Origin: Shinella pollutisoli
GTDB lineage: Bacteria; Pseudomonadota; Alphaproteobacteria; Rhizobiales; Rhizobiaceae
Direction of reading: 5' to 3'
DNA length: 64,000 bases
NCBI RefSeq assembly: GCF_024609765.1
Contig: NZ_JANFDG010000027.1
Span: forward strand, 1-64,000
The translations under genes were made by a program, and so were the position numbers. This document shows, piece after piece, positions 46,632-57,348 of the stretch. A model generated the notes under the pieces. The model did no database searches, was not told the origin of the DNA, and saw only the letters and a list, made by a program, of their open reading frames with translations. The number at the start of each line of letters is the position of its first letter. Positions within the stretch are counted from its first letter, which is position 1.

Positions 46632-46887
46632 GACCGAAGAGATGCGCCCCGTCTCCGCCGCCTGCGACGCGGACTTCGTCTATGTGACGCTCGCCGACGG
46701 ACGCCAGATCCGTGCGCCCCTCTGGTGGTACCCGTTCCTGGCGAAGGCCACGCCCGAGCAGCGCGCGATCGTGGACATGCAGTTTTCCGGCGTCTGGTGG
46801 CCGGAGCTGGACGAAGGCGTCTCCGTCAAGGGATTGCTGCTCGGCTGGAAAGCGCCCGGTGCCCGCGCTCCGGGGAAGGCCGCCTGA
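46612..46887 (+). CDS. DUF2442-family protein, partner of DUF4160
   Basis: A 91-aa protein with the DUF2442 pattern: FVYVTLADGRQIRAPLWWYPFLAKATPEQRA and then WPELDEGVSVKGLLLG. DUF2442 and DUF4160 genes commonly form pairs that resemble toxin-antitoxin modules; which is toxin is not established. Its start overlaps the end of the broken DUF4160 frame, so it depended on translational coupling. It is intact while its partner is broken, which would fit an antitoxin left behind. pheT follows after 64 nt. Confidence 0.75.
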   Translation: MSSLEFETEEMRPVSAACDADFVYVTLADGRQIRAPLWWYPFLAKATPEQRAIVDMQFSGVWWPELDEGVSVKGLLLGWKAPGARAPGKAA

Positions 46888-46951
46888 TTCGATCAAAATA
46901 CTTCAACCATCTGGATGACGGTCTGCCGGCCGCGACCTGAGGAAAAGAACC

Positions 46952-49378
46952 ATGAAATTCACGCTCTCCTGGCTGAAGGACCATCTCGACACCGACGCCA
47001 CGCTCGAAGAGATCTGTGCGCGCCTGACGGCGATCGGGCTCGAGGTGGAGGACGTCGACGACAAGGCGGCCTACAGGCCCTTCGTCATCGCCCGCGTCGT
47101 CTCCGCCGAGCAGCACCCGAACGCCGACAAGCTCAAGGTTCTGATGGTCGATACCGGCAAGGGCGACCCGGTGCAGGTCGTCTGCGGCGCGCCGAATGCG
47201 CGCGCCGGCCTCGTCGGCGCCTTCGTCTCCCCCGGCACCTTTGTGCCCGGCATCGGCGTGACGCTCGCCGTCGGCACCATCCGCGGCGTCGAGAGCCGCG
47301 GCATGATGTGCTCGGAGAAGGAACTGGAGATCTCCGACAATCACGACGGCATCATCGACCTGCCCGCGGATGCGCCGGTGGGGACGAGCTTCGCCGCCTA
47401 TGCCGGCCTCGACGACCCGGTCATCGAGATCAACCTGACGCCGAACCGGCCGGACTGCACCAGCATATACGGCATCGCCCGCGACCTCGCCGCCTCCGGC
47501 CTCGGCACGCTGAAGGCCCCGAAGGCCCCCGCCTTCGCGGTCGAGGGCGACACGCCGGTCAAGGTGACGCTCGACCTTGGCGGCGACGATCATCTGTGCC
47601 CCGGCTTTGCGCTGCGCCTCGTGCGCGGCGTCAGGAATGGCCCGAGCCCGAAATGGATGCAGCAGCGGCTGCTCGCCATCGGCCTCCGGCCGATCAACGC
47701 GCTGGTCGACATCACCAACTACATGACCTTCGACCAGGGTCGGCCGCTGCACGTCTTCGACGCCGCAAAGGTGAAGGGCGACCTCGTCGTCCGCCGCGCG
47801 GCCGAGGGCGAGACGGTGCTGGCGCTCGACGGGCGCGAATACACGCTCACCCCCGCGAACGTCGTCATCGCCGACGACAGCGGCGTCGAATCGATCGGCG
47901 GCATCATGGGCGGCGAGCATTCCGGCTGCGACGAGACCACCACGGACGTGCTGATCGAATCGGCGCTGTGGGACCCGATGAACGTCGCCAGGACCGGCCG
48001 CGCGCATGGCATCATCACCGATGCGCGCTACCGCTTCGAGCGCGGCGTCGATCCGGAATACATGGTGCCGGGGCTGGAGCGCGCGACCGAACTGGTGCTG
48101 GAGCTGTGCGGCGGCACGCCGGCCGCGCTCGACGTGGTGGGCTACAAGGGCCACGCGCCGAAGGTCGTCGACTTCCCCTTCTCGGAGGTGAAGCGCCTGA
48201 CGGGCCTCGACGTCTCGGCGGAGGAGAGCACCGACATCCTGACCCGGCTCGGCTTCTCGGTCTCCGGCTCGGGCGAACGTGTCTCCGTCGCCGTCCCCTC
48301 CTGGCGGCCGGACGTGGACGGCAAGGCCGACCTCGTCGAGGAGGTGATGCGCATCCACGGCGTCGACAACATCCGCCCGGCGCCGCTCGAAAGCCACGGC
48401 GCGGTGAACGGGCGCATCCTCACCACGCTGCAGATCCGCACGCGGCTCGCCAGGCGGGCGCTCGCCGCCCGGGGCATGCTGGAGGCCGTCACCTGGTCCT
48501 TCATCCCGAAGGCGCATGCCGAGCTCTTCGGCGGCGGCGCGCCGTCGCTCGCGCTGTCGAACCCGATCGCCGCCGACATGTCCGACATGCGGCCCTCGCT
48601 GCTGCCGGGCCTGCTGTCCGCCGCCCAGCGCAATGCCGACAAGGGTTACGGCGACGTCGCGCTGTTCGAGGTCTCCGGCACCTATGAGAGCGACCGGCCG
48701 GAAGGCCAGCGGCGCGTGGCCGGCGGCGTGCGCCGCGGCACCGCCGCGCTCGCGGGTGCCGGCCGCCTCTGGTCGAACGCCGCGAAGGGCGGCGGCAGGC
48801 CGGTCGACGTCTACGACGCCAAGGCCGACGCGCTTGCCGTGCTGGAAGCCTGCGGCCTGCCGATGGGCAATGTCCAGATCGAGCCGGGCGGCCCCGCCTG
48901 GTATCATCCGGGCCGCTCGGGCACGATCAGGATGGGGCCGAAGGTCGTGCTCGGCACGTTCGGCGAGTTCCATCCGAAGGCGCTCGCGGCCCTCGACGTC
49001 TCCGGCGCGCTCGCCGGCTTCGAGATCTATCTCGACGCCATGCCCGAGCCGAAGAAGAAGGCGACCCGCACCAAGCCGGCGCTCGACCTCTCGCCGTTCC
49101 AGGCAGTGCGCCGCGACTTCGCCTTCGTCGTCGACAAGACGGTGGAGGCGGGCGCCATCGTCCGCGCGGCGACCGGCGCCGACCGCAAGCTGATCACCGC
49201 CGTCAACGTCTTCGACGTCTTCGAGGGCGCCTCCCTCGGCGAGGGCAAGAAGTCCGTCGCCATCGAGGTCGTCATCCAGCCGACCGACAAGACGCTGACC
49301 GACGAGGACTTCGAGGCCCTGACGGCACGGATCGTCGGCAACGTCGTCAAGACGACCGGCGGCACGCTGCGCGCCTGA
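46952..49378 (+). CDS. pheT: Phenylalanine--tRNA ligase beta subunit
   Basis: An 808-aa subunit that binds tRNA and edits Tyr-tRNA(Phe). Domains in order: B1 and EMAP-like tRNA-binding domain (40-150, with [18 protein letters not shown]), B3/B4 editing domain (about 210-400), B5 domain (about 405-475), a class II-like core and the C-terminal FDX-ACB domain (about 715-808, with [19 protein letters not shown]). It is complete. A ribosome-binding AGGAAAAG precedes the ATG. Coupling with pheS is interrupted by the DUF4160/DUF2442 pair, but the strand and spacing suggest one transcript. Confidence 0.97.
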   Translation: MKFTLSWLKDHLDTDATLEEICARLTAIGLEVEDVDDKAAYRPFVIARVVSAEQHPNADKLKVLMVDTGKGDPVQVVCGAPNARAGLVGAFVSPGTFVPGIGVTLAVGTIRGVESRGMMCSEKELEISDNHDGIIDLPADAPVGTSFAAYAGLDDPVIEINLTPNRPDCTSIYGIARDLAASGLGTLKAPKAPAFAVEGDTPVKVTLDLGGDDHLCPGFALRLVRGVRNGPSPKWMQQRLLAIGLRPINALVDITNYMTFDQGRPLHVFDAAKVKGDLVVRRAAEGETVLALDGREYTLTPANVVIADDSGVESIGGIMGGEHSGCDETTTDVLIESALWDPMNVARTGRAHGIITDARYRFERGVDPEYMVPGLERATELVLELCGGTPAALDVVGYKGHAPKVVDFPFSEVKRLTGLDVSAEESTDILTRLGFSVSGSGERVSVAVPSWRPDVDGKADLVEEVMRIHGVDNIRPAPLESHGAVNGRILTTLQIRTRLARRALAARGMLEAVTWSFIPKAHAELFGGGAPSLALSNPIAADMSDMRPSLLPGLLSAAQRNADKGYGDVALFEVSGTYESDRPEGQRRVAGGVRRGTAALAGAGRLWSNAAKGGGRPVDVYDAKADALAVLEACGLPMGNVQIEPGGPAWYHPGRSGTIRMGPKVVLGTFGEFHPKALAALDVSGALAGFEIYLDAMPEPKKKATRTKPALDLSPFQAVRRDFAFVVDKTVEAGAIVRAATGADRKLITAVNVFDVFEGASLGEGKKSVAIEVVIQPTDKTLTDEDFEALTARIVGNVVKTTGGTLRA

Positions 49379-49383
49379 CCGCT

Positions 49384-49422
49384 CATAATTCCCCGGAGCG
49401 CTTTCCGCCCCGGGGAATTATG
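49384..49422. terminator. Bidirectional-type terminator after pheT
   Basis: CATAATTCCCCGG and CCGGGGAATTATG form a perfect 13-bp stem with a 13-nt loop. It starts 6 nt past the pheT stop and ends the translation-gene cluster. Confidence 0.8.
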
Positions 49423-49459
49423 CTGTAGTCTCCGCCCCGCAAGAAACGGGGAGAACACC

Positions 49460-50449
49460 ATGCTGCGCTTCGGAATCCTGTCCACGGCCAAGATCGGCCG
49501 CGAACTCGTCGTGCCCGCCATCCAGGACGCGGAGAACTGCGTCGTCACCGCCATCGCCAGCCGCGACCCCGCCCGCGCCCGCGCCATGGCCGACCGCTTC
49601 TCGGTGCCGCACGCCTTCGGCTCCTACGAGGAGATGCTCGCGTCCGACGTCATCGATGCCGTCTACATCCCGCTGCCGACCTCGCAGCATGTCGAATGGA
49701 CGATCAAGGCGGCGGACGCCGGCAAGCACGTGCTCTGCGAGAAGCCGATCGCGCTCCATGCCGACGAGATCGGCGCGCTGATCGCGGCGCGCGACCGCAA
49801 CGGGGTGCTGGTCTCCGAGGCCTTCATGGTCACCTACAGCCCGGTCTGGCGCAAGGTGCGCGCGCTTCTCGCCGAGGGCGCGATCGGCAGGCTGCGCCAC
49901 GTGCAGGGCGCCTTCACCTATTTCAACCGCGATCCCTCCAACATGCGCAACGTGCCGGAGCTCGGCGGCGGCGGTCTGCCGGACATCGGCGTCTACCCGA
50001 CCATCACCACGCGCTTCGCCACCGGCCAGGAGCCGCTCCGCGTGCAGGCGAACACCGAGCGCGACCCGGAATTCGGCACCGACATCTATTCGAGCGTGCG
50101 CGCCGACTTCGGCGGCTTCGAGCTCTCCTTCTACATCTCCACCCAGCTCGCCCACCGGCAGGTGATGGTGTTCCACGGCGACGAGGGCTTCATCGAGGTG
50201 AAGTCGCCCTTCAACGCCGACCGCTACGGCGCCGAGGAGATCGAGCTCGCCAACCAGAACCACGGCGAATCGCGCCATTTCCGCTTCCAGGACGCCCGGC
50301 AGTACCGTTGCGAGGTGGAGGCCTTCACCCGCGCGGCGCTGGGCGAGAACGAGGAGGTGGTGACGCTGGAGAGCTCGCTCGCCAACCAGAAGCTGATCGA
50401 CGCGATCTACCGCGCCAGCGACCGGGACGGCGGCTGGGAACCCGTCTGA
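49460..50449 (+). CDS. Gfo/Idh/MocA-family oxidoreductase
   Basis: A 329-aa NAD(P)-dependent dehydrogenase of sugars or related polyols. The Rossmann start is [20 protein letters not shown], followed by [17 protein letters not shown] and [14 protein letters not shown], where the Lys of EKP is the catalytic lysine. The C-terminal domain is the alpha/beta type. The substrate is unknown. ATG 49460 has GGGGAGAA upstream. It is convergent with GtrA (3 nt gap). Confidence 0.88.
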   Translation: MLRFGILSTAKIGRELVVPAIQDAENCVVTAIASRDPARARAMADRFSVPHAFGSYEEMLASDVIDAVYIPLPTSQHVEWTIKAADAGKHVLCEKPIALHADEIGALIAARDRNGVLVSEAFMVTYSPVWRKVRALLAEGAIGRLRHVQGAFTYFNRDPSNMRNVPELGGGGLPDIGVYPTITTRFATGQEPLRVQANTERDPEFGTDIYSSVRADFGGFELSFYISTQLAHRQVMVFHGDEGFIEVKSPFNADRYGAEEIELANQNHGESRHFRFQDARQYRCEVEAFTRAALGENEEVVTLESSLANQKLIDAIYRASDRDGGWEPV

Positions 50450-50452
50450 GGC

Positions 50453-50830
50453 TCAGGAGCGGCCGAAGACGAAGCGGGAATAGCCGACGAAGGACCAGGC
50501 CATGGCGGCAAGCGACGCCGCCGCCACGGCAAGGAGCGGCGAGAGACCCGGGAAGGCGAGCACCAGGGCGGAATAGAGCGCGTAGTTGAGGAGCGCGGCG
50601 CTGATGCCGACGCCGCCGTAGCGCGCGCCCTCGGCGGCGAGGCCGCGGCCGCTGCGGCCGAAGGTGAAGGTGCGGTTCGCCCAGAAGGTGAAGAGCATCG
50701 CGGCGGCGATGGCGACGACGCGGGCGGACAGCGGCCCGAGCGCCGTCAGCCGCAGGACGAGCCAGAGCACGCCGGCATCGACGAGGAAGCCCGCGCCGCC
50801 CGCGAGCGCGAAGGAGTAAACACGCCTCAT
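50453..50830 (-). CDS. GtrA-family membrane protein
   Basis: A 125-aa protein with four TM helices, typical of GtrA, which helps flip or use undecaprenyl-phosphate-linked sugars in surface glycan modification. It starts RVYSFALAGGAGFLVDAGVLWL and has the loop FWANRTFTFGRSGRG. It diverges from the GT-C-like membrane protein (51015) and may supply its donor. The 184-nt gap has no other gene. Confidence 0.85.
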   Translation of the reverse strand: MRRVYSFALAGGAGFLVDAGVLWLVLRLTALGPLSARVVAIAAAMLFTFWANRTFTFGRSGRGLAAEGARYGGVGISAALLNYALYSALVLAFPGLSPLLAVAAASLAAMAWSFVGYSRFVFGRS

Positions 50831-51014
50831 GCCGCGCCAGCCCGCATCCGGCCGTCGCGGAGCGGCGACGCGGCGCTGTCGATCTCCGCCGGCAGGGCGT
50901 CCGTCATGACGATGCGTTCTCCGTTCCGGCCCGTCGCCCGGGCCGGCGGCTTTACTATTTCTTGAGAAGGTTAAGGCTAGGTTTCGCGGAACGCATCGGG
51001 CCGAGGAGAGGGAC

Positions 51015-52841
51015 GTGGCGGAAACCGTGCCTGCAATGCTGCCGTTCCCGGCCGCGCCGACGGCAGCGGAAAGCGGGCCGACGCCGCGCGTGCTCGCCGC
51101 CTATTGCCTCGCCACCATCGGCCTCCTGCTCGCCTTCTCGCTGCCGTTCGCGGCCGATTATGTCGGCGCCGACAACGACGACACGATGCGCCTCGTCATG
51201 GTGCGCGACCTGCTGGGCGGCCAGGGCTGGTTCGACACGACCCAGTACCGGCTCGGCCTTGCCGGCGGCACCTTCATGCACTGGTCCCGCCTCGTCGACC
51301 TGCCGATCGCCAACCTGATCGGCGTCTTCTCGCTCTTTACCGACCGGCTCCATGCCGAGGCGCTCGCACTCGCCGTCTGGCCGCCGCTCCTCGCCGTGCC
51401 GGTGCTCTCCGGCATGGGCCTTGCCGGCTTCCGCCTCGGCGGGACGGCCGCCATGCATGCGACACTGGTGCTGACGGCGATCCTCATCGTCTCGCTCAAC
51501 CGCTTCCAGCCGGGCGCGATCGACCACCACAACGTCCAGCTCGCCCTCGTCGCGATCATCGCCGCCATGCTGCTCGACCCGCAGGTGCGGGCGCGCGACC
51601 ATGCGGTCGCCGGTCTCGCCTCCGGCCTGGCGATCGCCGTCGGCGCCGAGACGACGCCGCTCGTCGCCGCCGTCTGCCTCGTCGTCGCGCTGCGCTGGGC
51701 CTGGCATGGCCGCGCCTTCCGCGATGCGGCCGCGGGCTTCGGCCTGGCGCTGGCCCTCACGACCACCGCCTGCTTCTTCCTCACCGTCCCGCCCGCGCAT
51801 TACGGGCAGGTGACCTGCGACAGCCTCTCCTACGGCTTCTACGCGCTTTCGACCTTCGGCGGCGGCCTGCTCTTCCTCGCCGCCTCGCTTGCCGGCGACC
51901 GGCCTTTCGCCGCGCGGATCGCGATCCTTTCGGGCGCGGGCGCGGTGCTCGCGACGGCGGTGCTCGTGGTGGCGCCGTCCTGCCTCGGCAACCCGCTCGA
52001 CGCGCTCGATCCGCTGCTCGCCACCTTCTGGCTCTCCGGTGTCGTCGAGGCGCAGTCCTTCGTCCGGCAGATCCGGCACGACCCGGGATCGATCGGCGGC
52101 TTCTACGCGGCCGGCCTGCTGGCGCTTGGCGTCTGCCTCTGGCGCATCCGGCGGCGCGAAGCGGCCGAGGCGCACCTGGTGCTGCTGCTGCTCCTCGCCG
52201 TCTCCTTCGCCGTCACGCTGGTGCAGGTGCGCGGCTCCATCTTCGTCAACCTGCTTTCGGCCGTGCCCCTCGGCCTGCTCGTCGCCGACCTGCGCCGTGC
52301 CGCTAATGCCGATCCGGGGAACCTCAGGCGGGCGCTCGCCTTCTTCTGCCTGACGCTCGCCTCCGTGCCGCCCGCCTGGGCGCTCGCCGGCACGGTGCTG
52401 CCCGGCCGCTCGCAGCAGCTGCTGGAGGCGGGGCTCGCGGCCGCCGCGCCGCGCTCCTCCTGCATCGGCCCGGAGGCGATGGCGGCGCTTGCCGCCGAGC
52501 CCGCGGGCGTGGTCGCCGCCGCCTCCGACCTCGGCGCGCCGATCCTGCGCCACACCGCCCACCGGGTGTTGTCGGCCCCCTATCACCGCAACCAGGGCGG
52601 CATGCTGACCGAGCTGCATATCGGCCTCTCCGACCCGCTCCAGGCCGAGGCCTTCCTGCGCGGCGCGGGCGTGACGCTCGTCGCCTTCTGCCGCACCGAC
52701 GCGCAGACGCAGAGCCTTGCCGACGCCGAGCCCGGCGGGCTCTACGCCAGCCTCTTCAGGGGCATGGTGCCGGCCTATCTGGAACCGGTTCCGGGCGCGC
52801 CGGAGGCGGCGCTGCGGCTCTACCGCGTGATGCCGGAATAG
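51015..52841 (+). CDS. STT3-like GT-C integral membrane glycosyltransferase (putative)
   Basis: A 608-aa protein with about ten TM helices. The first periplasmic loop has [19 protein letters not shown] and then [14 protein letters not shown], resembling the DxD and tyrosine/tryptophan-rich loop of STT3/AglB/PglB oligosaccharyltransferases. A second acidic motif ([14 protein letters not shown]) sits where STT3 proteins carry their DHH motif. The C-terminal region from about 480 is soluble. It may transfer a polyprenol-linked sugar in the periplasm. The start is GTG 51015 behind GGAG. GtrA lies divergently next to it. Confidence 0.65.
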   Translation: MAETVPAMLPFPAAPTAAESGPTPRVLAAYCLATIGLLLAFSLPFAADYVGADNDDTMRLVMVRDLLGGQGWFDTTQYRLGLAGGTFMHWSRLVDLPIANLIGVFSLFTDRLHAEALALAVWPPLLAVPVLSGMGLAGFRLGGTAAMHATLVLTAILIVSLNRFQPGAIDHHNVQLALVAIIAAMLLDPQVRARDHAVAGLASGLAIAVGAETTPLVAAVCLVVALRWAWHGRAFRDAAAGFGLALALTTTACFFLTVPPAHYGQVTCDSLSYGFYALSTFGGGLLFLAASLAGDRPFAARIAILSGAGAVLATAVLVVAPSCLGNPLDALDPLLATFWLSGVVEAQSFVRQIRHDPGSIGGFYAAGLLALGVCLWRIRRREAAEAHLVLLLLLAVSFAVTLVQVRGSIFVNLLSAVPLGLLVADLRRAANADPGNLRRALAFFCLTLASVPPAWALAGTVLPGRSQQLLEAGLAAAAPRSSCIGPEAMAALAAEPAGVVAAASDLGAPILRHTAHRVLSAPYHRNQGGMLTELHIGLSDPLQAEAFLRGAGVTLVAFCRTDAQTQSLADAEPGGLYASLFRGMVPAYLEPVPGAPEAALRLYRVMPE

Positions 52842-53041
52842 GCGCGCACGGCGGCATGGAGGCAGGCGGCCAAGAGGCCGGCATTGAAGCCGAGGCCGGC
52901 CGCAAGCAGCCGGGAGAACGGCAGCGGCGCGCCCGCCGCGACGAAGGCGGCGAGGACGAGGCCCGCGACCGCAAGGCAGGCCGCGGCCGACCGCAGCGCC
53001 AGACTTGCGGCACCGAGCACGAAGGCGGTCAGGAACAGCAT
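52820..53041 (-). CDS. Small hypothetical membrane protein
   Basis: A 73-aa protein with two hydrophobic stretches (residues about 3-35 and 41-66) and no charged motif. ATG 53041 has GGGAGA upstream. Its 3' end overlaps the convergent GT-C gene by 22 nt. A longer open frame in the same register runs through xseA and is not coding. No function is recognised. Confidence 0.5.
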   Translation of the reverse strand: MLFLTAFVLGAASLALRSAAACLAVAGLVLAAFVAAGAPLPFSRLLAAGLGFNAGLLAACLHAAVRAYSGITR

Positions 53042-53197
53042 CGCGGCATCTCCCGTCGCGAACCGCGCCGGATGGCGTCGAGTACGATGCGCGAGTGTCG
53101 GCGCGCGAGCCTGCCCGAGGCTGGCGGCGCGCAGAGGACTGGGGACGTCCCCCGTCCGGCCCTGTCTTCCGCCGCCAAAGGCATTAGACTTCGCCGC

Positions 53198-54778
53198 ATG
53201 AGCTTCTTTTCCGACAGTGATTCGCAGAGCAACCTCGCCGAATATTCGGTGTCGGAGCTTTCCGGCTCCATCAAGCGCACGATCGAGCAGGCGTTCGACC
53301 AGGTGCGCGTGCGCGGCGAGGTCTCCGGCTATCGCGGCCCGCATTCCTCGGGCCACGCCTATTTCTGCCTGAAGGACGACCGCGCCCGCATCGACGCGGT
53401 GATCTGGAAGGGCAATTTCTCGCGGCTGCGCTTCAAGCCGGAGGAGGGCATGGAGGTGATCGCGACCGGCCGCGTCACCACCTTCCCGGGCTCGTCGAAA
53501 TACCAGATCGTCATCGAGACGCTGGAGCCGGCGGGCGCCGGCGCGCTGATGGCGCTCCTGGACGAACGCCGCCGCAAGCTCGCCGCCGAGGGCCTGTTCG
53601 ACGCGGAGCGCAAGAAGCCGCTGCCCTTCCTGCCGAAGGTGATCGGCGTCGTCACCTCGCCGACCGGCGCCGTCATCCGCGACATCCTCCACCGCATCGC
53701 CGACCGCTTCCCGGTCCACGTCGTCGTCTGGCCGGTCAAGGTGCAGGGCGAGGGCTCGGGGGCGGAGGTGGCGGCGGCGATCGAGGGGTTCAACGCGCTT
53801 CCTCCCGGCGGCGCGGTCACGCGACCGGACGTGCTGATCGTCGCGCGCGGCGGCGGCAGCCTGGAGGATCTCTGGAGCTTCAACGACGAGATCGTCGTGC
53901 GCGCGGCGGCGGCCTCGGAAATCCCGCTCATCTCGGCCGTCGGGCACGAGACCGACTGGACGCTGATCGACCACGCCGCCGATCGCCGCGCGCCGACCCC
54001 GACGGGAGCGGCCGAGATGGCCGTGCCGGTGAAGGCCGACCTCGACGCGGCGATCGCCTCGCTCGCCGCACGCCTCGGCGGCGCGATGACGCGGCAGATG
54101 GAGAACCGGCGGCAGGGAGTGCGGGCGCTTTCCCGCGCCATCCCCTCGCTCGACCAGCTGCTCGCGCTGCCGCGCCGCCGCTTCGACGAGGCCGCCGCCC
54201 GGCTCGGGCGCGGGCTGGAGATGAACACGGTCAACAAGCGGCGCGCCTTCGAGAGGACGGCGGCGCACCTGCGGCCCGACATGCTGCTTGCCCGCCTCGC
54301 CGAGCGGCGCCAGCGCGTCGCCGAGCGGGCGGACCGGGCCGAGCGGGTGATGGAGCGCCGGCTCGACCGGTCGCGGGCGCAGGTCGCCGCCCTCGACGTG
54401 TCGCTGCGGGCGATGCCCGCGCGCATCGCCGTCCAGACCGGCCGGCTGCGCGAGCGCCTGTCCGGCCTTGCGCTCAGAGCCGAAAGCGCGCTCGCCGGCA
54501 CGCTCGGCCGCCGCCGGGCACTCCTGCAGGCGCAGGGCCGCATGCTCGAATCGCTCTCCTACCGCAACGTGCTCGGACGCGGCTACGCGCTGGTGCGCGA
54601 CGAGGAAGGCCATCCGGTGAAGGGGGCTGCGGAGCTCGGTCCCGGCCGGGCGATCGCCATCGAATTCGCCGACGGCACGGTCGACGCCGTCACGGGCGGC
54701 GGCGGCGCGCCGCCGCGACGCAAGCCCGCGAAACCGCAGGAAGGGGACCCGCCGCCGCGGCAGGGCTCGCTCTTCTGA
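53198..54778 (+). CDS. xseA: Exodeoxyribonuclease VII large subunit
   Basis: A 526-aa subunit of ExoVII, which degrades single-stranded DNA with the small XseB subunit. The N-terminal OB fold (residues 10-105) has [20 protein letters not shown]. The catalytic domain (about 125-320) has [33 protein letters not shown] and [29 protein letters not shown] long coiled-coil region (320-470) and an acidic/proline tail follow. ATG 53198 gives the family N-terminus. xseB is not in this window. Confidence 0.97.
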   Translation: MSFFSDSDSQSNLAEYSVSELSGSIKRTIEQAFDQVRVRGEVSGYRGPHSSGHAYFCLKDDRARIDAVIWKGNFSRLRFKPEEGMEVIATGRVTTFPGSSKYQIVIETLEPAGAGALMALLDERRRKLAAEGLFDAERKKPLPFLPKVIGVVTSPTGAVIRDILHRIADRFPVHVVVWPVKVQGEGSGAEVAAAIEGFNALPPGGAVTRPDVLIVARGGGSLEDLWSFNDEIVVRAAAASEIPLISAVGHETDWTLIDHAADRRAPTPTGAAEMAVPVKADLDAAIASLAARLGGAMTRQMENRRQGVRALSRAIPSLDQLLALPRRRFDEAAARLGRGLEMNTVNKRRAFERTAAHLRPDMLLARLAERRQRVAERADRAERVMERRLDRSRAQVAALDVSLRAMPARIAVQTGRLRERLSGLALRAESALAGTLGRRRALLQAQGRMLESLSYRNVLGRGYALVRDEEGHPVKGAAELGPGRAIAIEFADGTVDAVTGGGGAPPRRKPAKPQEGDPPPRQGSLF

Positions 54779-54781
54779 GCC

Positions 54782-55570
54782 CTATTCCGAGCCGCGGGCG
54801 GCGCGGCGGTGGGCCGCGTCGAGGCCGCGGAAGACGGCATGGGCGATGTCCGCCTCCATCATCGCCGCGAGGCCGGAGGCGGTCGTGCCGCGATATTCCA
54901 TGAAGAGATCGACGATGTCGGCCGGCGTCTGCCGCAGGGTGGCGATCTGGGTCGCCGCGCCCAGGAAGAGCTGGCGCACGGCGATGTCGGCCGTCTCCGG
55001 GTCGATGCCGGCCTCGACCGCATGGCGGATCATCGCATCGGCGAAGAGCGCGGGAAAGGCCGGGCCGGAGCCGGTGAGCGCGGTGAAGTAGTCGAGCTCC
55101 TCCTCGCTGAGGACATAGTGCGCCCGGCCGGAGGCCGAGAAGAAGGTCTCGGCGAAGTCGGCCTCCTCCTCGCGCACGTTGTCGGTCGTAAACCACGGGG
55201 TGAAGGACTGCCGCTGCTCGGCGCAGGCGTTCGGCATGGCCCGCACGATGCGGCGCGCGCCGAAGCGGTCGGCGATCTCCCCGGCGCTGACGCCGGCCAT
55301 GACGGAGATCACCAGGCGGCCGCGCAGGTCGAGCTCGATCTCGTCGAGGTCCGTCGGGCGGACGGAGAGCATCACGATATCGGCGGCGTCGGCGAGCACC
55401 CGGTTGTCGGTCGTCATGTGCACGCCGGGCCAGGCCTCGAAGCCGGAGATCGCACCGGAACGCGAGGAGAGGACGAGGTCCTCCGGCTTGACGATGCCGT
55501 CGGCGAGCACCGGACGCAGCAGGGCGCTGGCAAGCCAGCCGCCCCCGCCGATGACGCCGAGCATCGTCAT
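54782..55570 (-). CDS. Pyrroline-5-carboxylate reductase-like protein
   Basis: A 262-aa NAD(P)-dependent dehydrogenase of the ProC family: Rossmann start LGVIGGGGWLASALL, the middle segment VRAMPNACAEQRQSFTPWF and the C-terminal dimer domain with LTGSGPAFPALFADAMIRHAVEAG. The GSGP motif is the ProC signature. It may reduce pyrroline-5-carboxylate or a related imine. The start ATG 55570 shares ATGA with the stop of the M29 peptidase gene, indicating coupling; earlier ATG 55576 is less likely. The true proC may lie elsewhere, so the symbol is left empty. Confidence 0.82.
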   Translation of the reverse strand: MTMLGVIGGGGWLASALLRPVLADGIVKPEDLVLSSRSGAISGFEAWPGVHMTTDNRVLADAADIVMLSVRPTDLDEIELDLRGRLVISVMAGVSAGEIADRFGARRIVRAMPNACAEQRQSFTPWFTTDNVREEEADFAETFFSASGRAHYVLSEEELDYFTALTGSGPAFPALFADAMIRHAVEAGIDPETADIAVRQLFLGAATQIATLRQTPADIVDLFMEYRGTTASGLAAMMEADIAHAVFRGLDAAHRRAARGSE

Positions 55571-56808
55571 GTCCATTCGCCTCCGCGCATGACGGGGACG
55601 CGGCCGCCGTCGGCGGCGAGCCCGTTGATGTCCACCTTGTCGGAGCCGATCATCCAGTCGATGTGGATCAGGCTCTCGTTGCCGCCCTGGGCGCGGATCT
55701 GCTCGGGCGTCAAGGTCGCGCCGTCGAGGAAGCACTTGGAATAGCACTGGCCGAGCGCGATGTGGCAGGAGGCGTTCTCATCGAACAGCGTGTTGTAGAA
55801 GAGGATGCCGCTCGCCGAGATCGGCGAGGAATGCGGCACCAGCGCCACCTCGCCGAGCCGGCGGGCGCCCTCGTCGGTGTCGAGCACCTTGGTAAGCACC
55901 GCCTCGCCCTTCGAGGCCTTCGCCTCGACGATGCGGCCGCCCTCGAAGCGCACGCGGATGTCGTCGATCAGCGTGCCCTGGTGGGAGAGCGGCTTGGTGG
56001 AGGAGACGTGGCCTTCGACGCGCAGCGCATGCGGCGTGGTGAAGACCTCCTCGGTCGGGATGTTCGGGTTGCAGGTGATGCCGTTCTTCGCCGTCGAGGC
56101 GCCGCCGTGCCATTCGTGGCCGTCGGCGAGCCCGACCGTCAGGTCCGTGCCGGGTCCGGTGAAGTGCAGCGCCGCGAAGCGCCGGCCGTTCAGCCAAGCG
56201 GAGCGCTTGGCAAGACCGGCATTGTGCGCGGCCCAGGCCGCCACCGGGTCGGCGACGTCGACGCGCGAGGCGGCGAAGATGGCGTCGGCGAGTTTTTCGA
56301 CCGCCACCTCCTCCGGATCGTCGGGGAAGACCTGCTTCGCCCAGGACGGGTTCGGATAGGAGACGATGTTCCAGTTGATGTCGAAATTGGCGATCTTCTC
56401 CAGCGCCGGCTTGTAGGCGGTCGAGTTCGCCTTGTTGGCGCGGGCGACCTTTGCCGGGTCCTCGCCGGAAAGCAGCATCGGGTTGTCGCCGGCGATCGCC
56501 AGGCGCGCAGCACCCGCGGCATAGGCCTTGGCCATGCCCTCGTAGAGCCAGTCGGTCGCCCGGTCGAAGCTCTCGTCGGGCGCGTGGCGGTAGCGCGCGA
56601 GCGTCGCCTCCTCGTCGGAATAGAAGGTGCTGACGAGGCCGGCGCCGGCGATATAGGCATGCTTGGTGATGAGCCGGGCGAGCGGAAGGGCTGCGACCGG
56701 CGCGGTCATGACGAGGTCCTGCCCCTTCTGCAGCTGCAGGCCGACGCGCACGGCGACCTCGGCGAGCTTTTCGAGTTTCTGGGGATCGACGGGAGAGTTC
56801 ATGAGCAT
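55567..56808 (-). CDS. M29-family aminopeptidase
   Basis: A 413-aa metal-dependent aminopeptidase. Diagnostic stretches are CNPNIPTEEVFTTPHALRVEGHVSSTKPL and the C-terminal metal-site segments ENASCHIALGQCYSKC and NESLIHIDWMIGS. The active site uses Glu, His, Tyr and Asp ligands. It removes N-terminal residues from peptides in the cytoplasm. ATG 56808 (MLMNSP) has AAAGG upstream; ATG 56802 is close. It overlaps the proC-like gene start by ATGA, so peptide breakdown and proline metabolism may be linked. Confidence 0.9.
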   Translation of the reverse strand: MLMNSPVDPQKLEKLAEVAVRVGLQLQKGQDLVMTAPVAALPLARLITKHAYIAGAGLVSTFYSDEEATLARYRHAPDESFDRATDWLYEGMAKAYAAGAARLAIAGDNPMLLSGEDPAKVARANKANSTAYKPALEKIANFDINWNIVSYPNPSWAKQVFPDDPEEVAVEKLADAIFAASRVDVADPVAAWAAHNAGLAKRSAWLNGRRFAALHFTGPGTDLTVGLADGHEWHGGASTAKNGITCNPNIPTEEVFTTPHALRVEGHVSSTKPLSHQGTLIDDIRVRFEGGRIVEAKASKGEAVLTKVLDTDEGARRLGEVALVPHSSPISASGILFYNTLFDENASCHIALGQCYSKCFLDGATLTPEQIRAQGGNESLIHIDWMIGSDKVDINGLAADGGRVPVMRGGEWT

Positions 56809-56871
56809 GCCTGCCTTTGATTTCGGGACGGGGGAAATCTAGAGCGCTTTGCCGCCGATGAGAAGGCGCTT

Positions 56872-57345
56872 TCAGGCGACGACGGACGCGGCCACGGCCT
56901 TCAGCGCGGCAAGGGCCGCGCGCGGCGAGAGCCTGACCTGCAGGCCGCGCTGGCCGCCGTTCAGGTAGACGAGATCGTGGGCGAGCGCCGCCGCCTCGAT
57001 CGCCGTCGGCACCGCCTTCCTCTGGCCGAACGGGCTGATGCCGCCGACATGGTAGCCGGTGAGCCGCTCGGCGTCGGCGGGCTTCATCATGCCGGCCGAC
57101 TTGCCCCCGAAGGCGCTCGCGAGCTTCTTCATGCTCACCTCGCGGTCCGACGGCACGACGACGCAGACCGGCCTGCCGTCCACCTCCGCCATCAGCGTCT
57201 TCAGGACGCGCGCCGGGTCCTCGCCGATCGCCTCGGCGGCCTGGAGGCCGACCCGGTCGGCGTTCGGATCGTAGTCGTAGGCGTGGACGGTGAAGGCGAC
57301 GCCGGCCTTCGTCAGCGCCTGGGTGGCGCGCGTGGTCCTCGACAT
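56872..57345 (-). CDS. ybaK: Cys-tRNA(Pro) deacylase YbaK
   Basis: A 157-aa YbaK/ProX-domain protein that hydrolyses Cys-tRNA(Pro) mischarged by prolyl-tRNA synthetase. Typical pieces are LKTLMAEVDGRPVCVVVPSDREVSMKKLASAFGGKSAGM with the invariant lysine region and YHVGGISPFGQRKAVPTAIE. It starts 3 nt after the YffB/ArsC-like stop, so the two are an operon. It is complete. Confidence 0.9.
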   Translation of the reverse strand: MSRTTRATQALTKAGVAFTVHAYDYDPNADRVGLQAAEAIGEDPARVLKTLMAEVDGRPVCVVVPSDREVSMKKLASAFGGKSAGMMKPADAERLTGYHVGGISPFGQRKAVPTAIEAAALAHDLVYLNGGQRGLQVRLSPRAALAALKAVAASVVA

Positions 57346-57348
57346 GGC

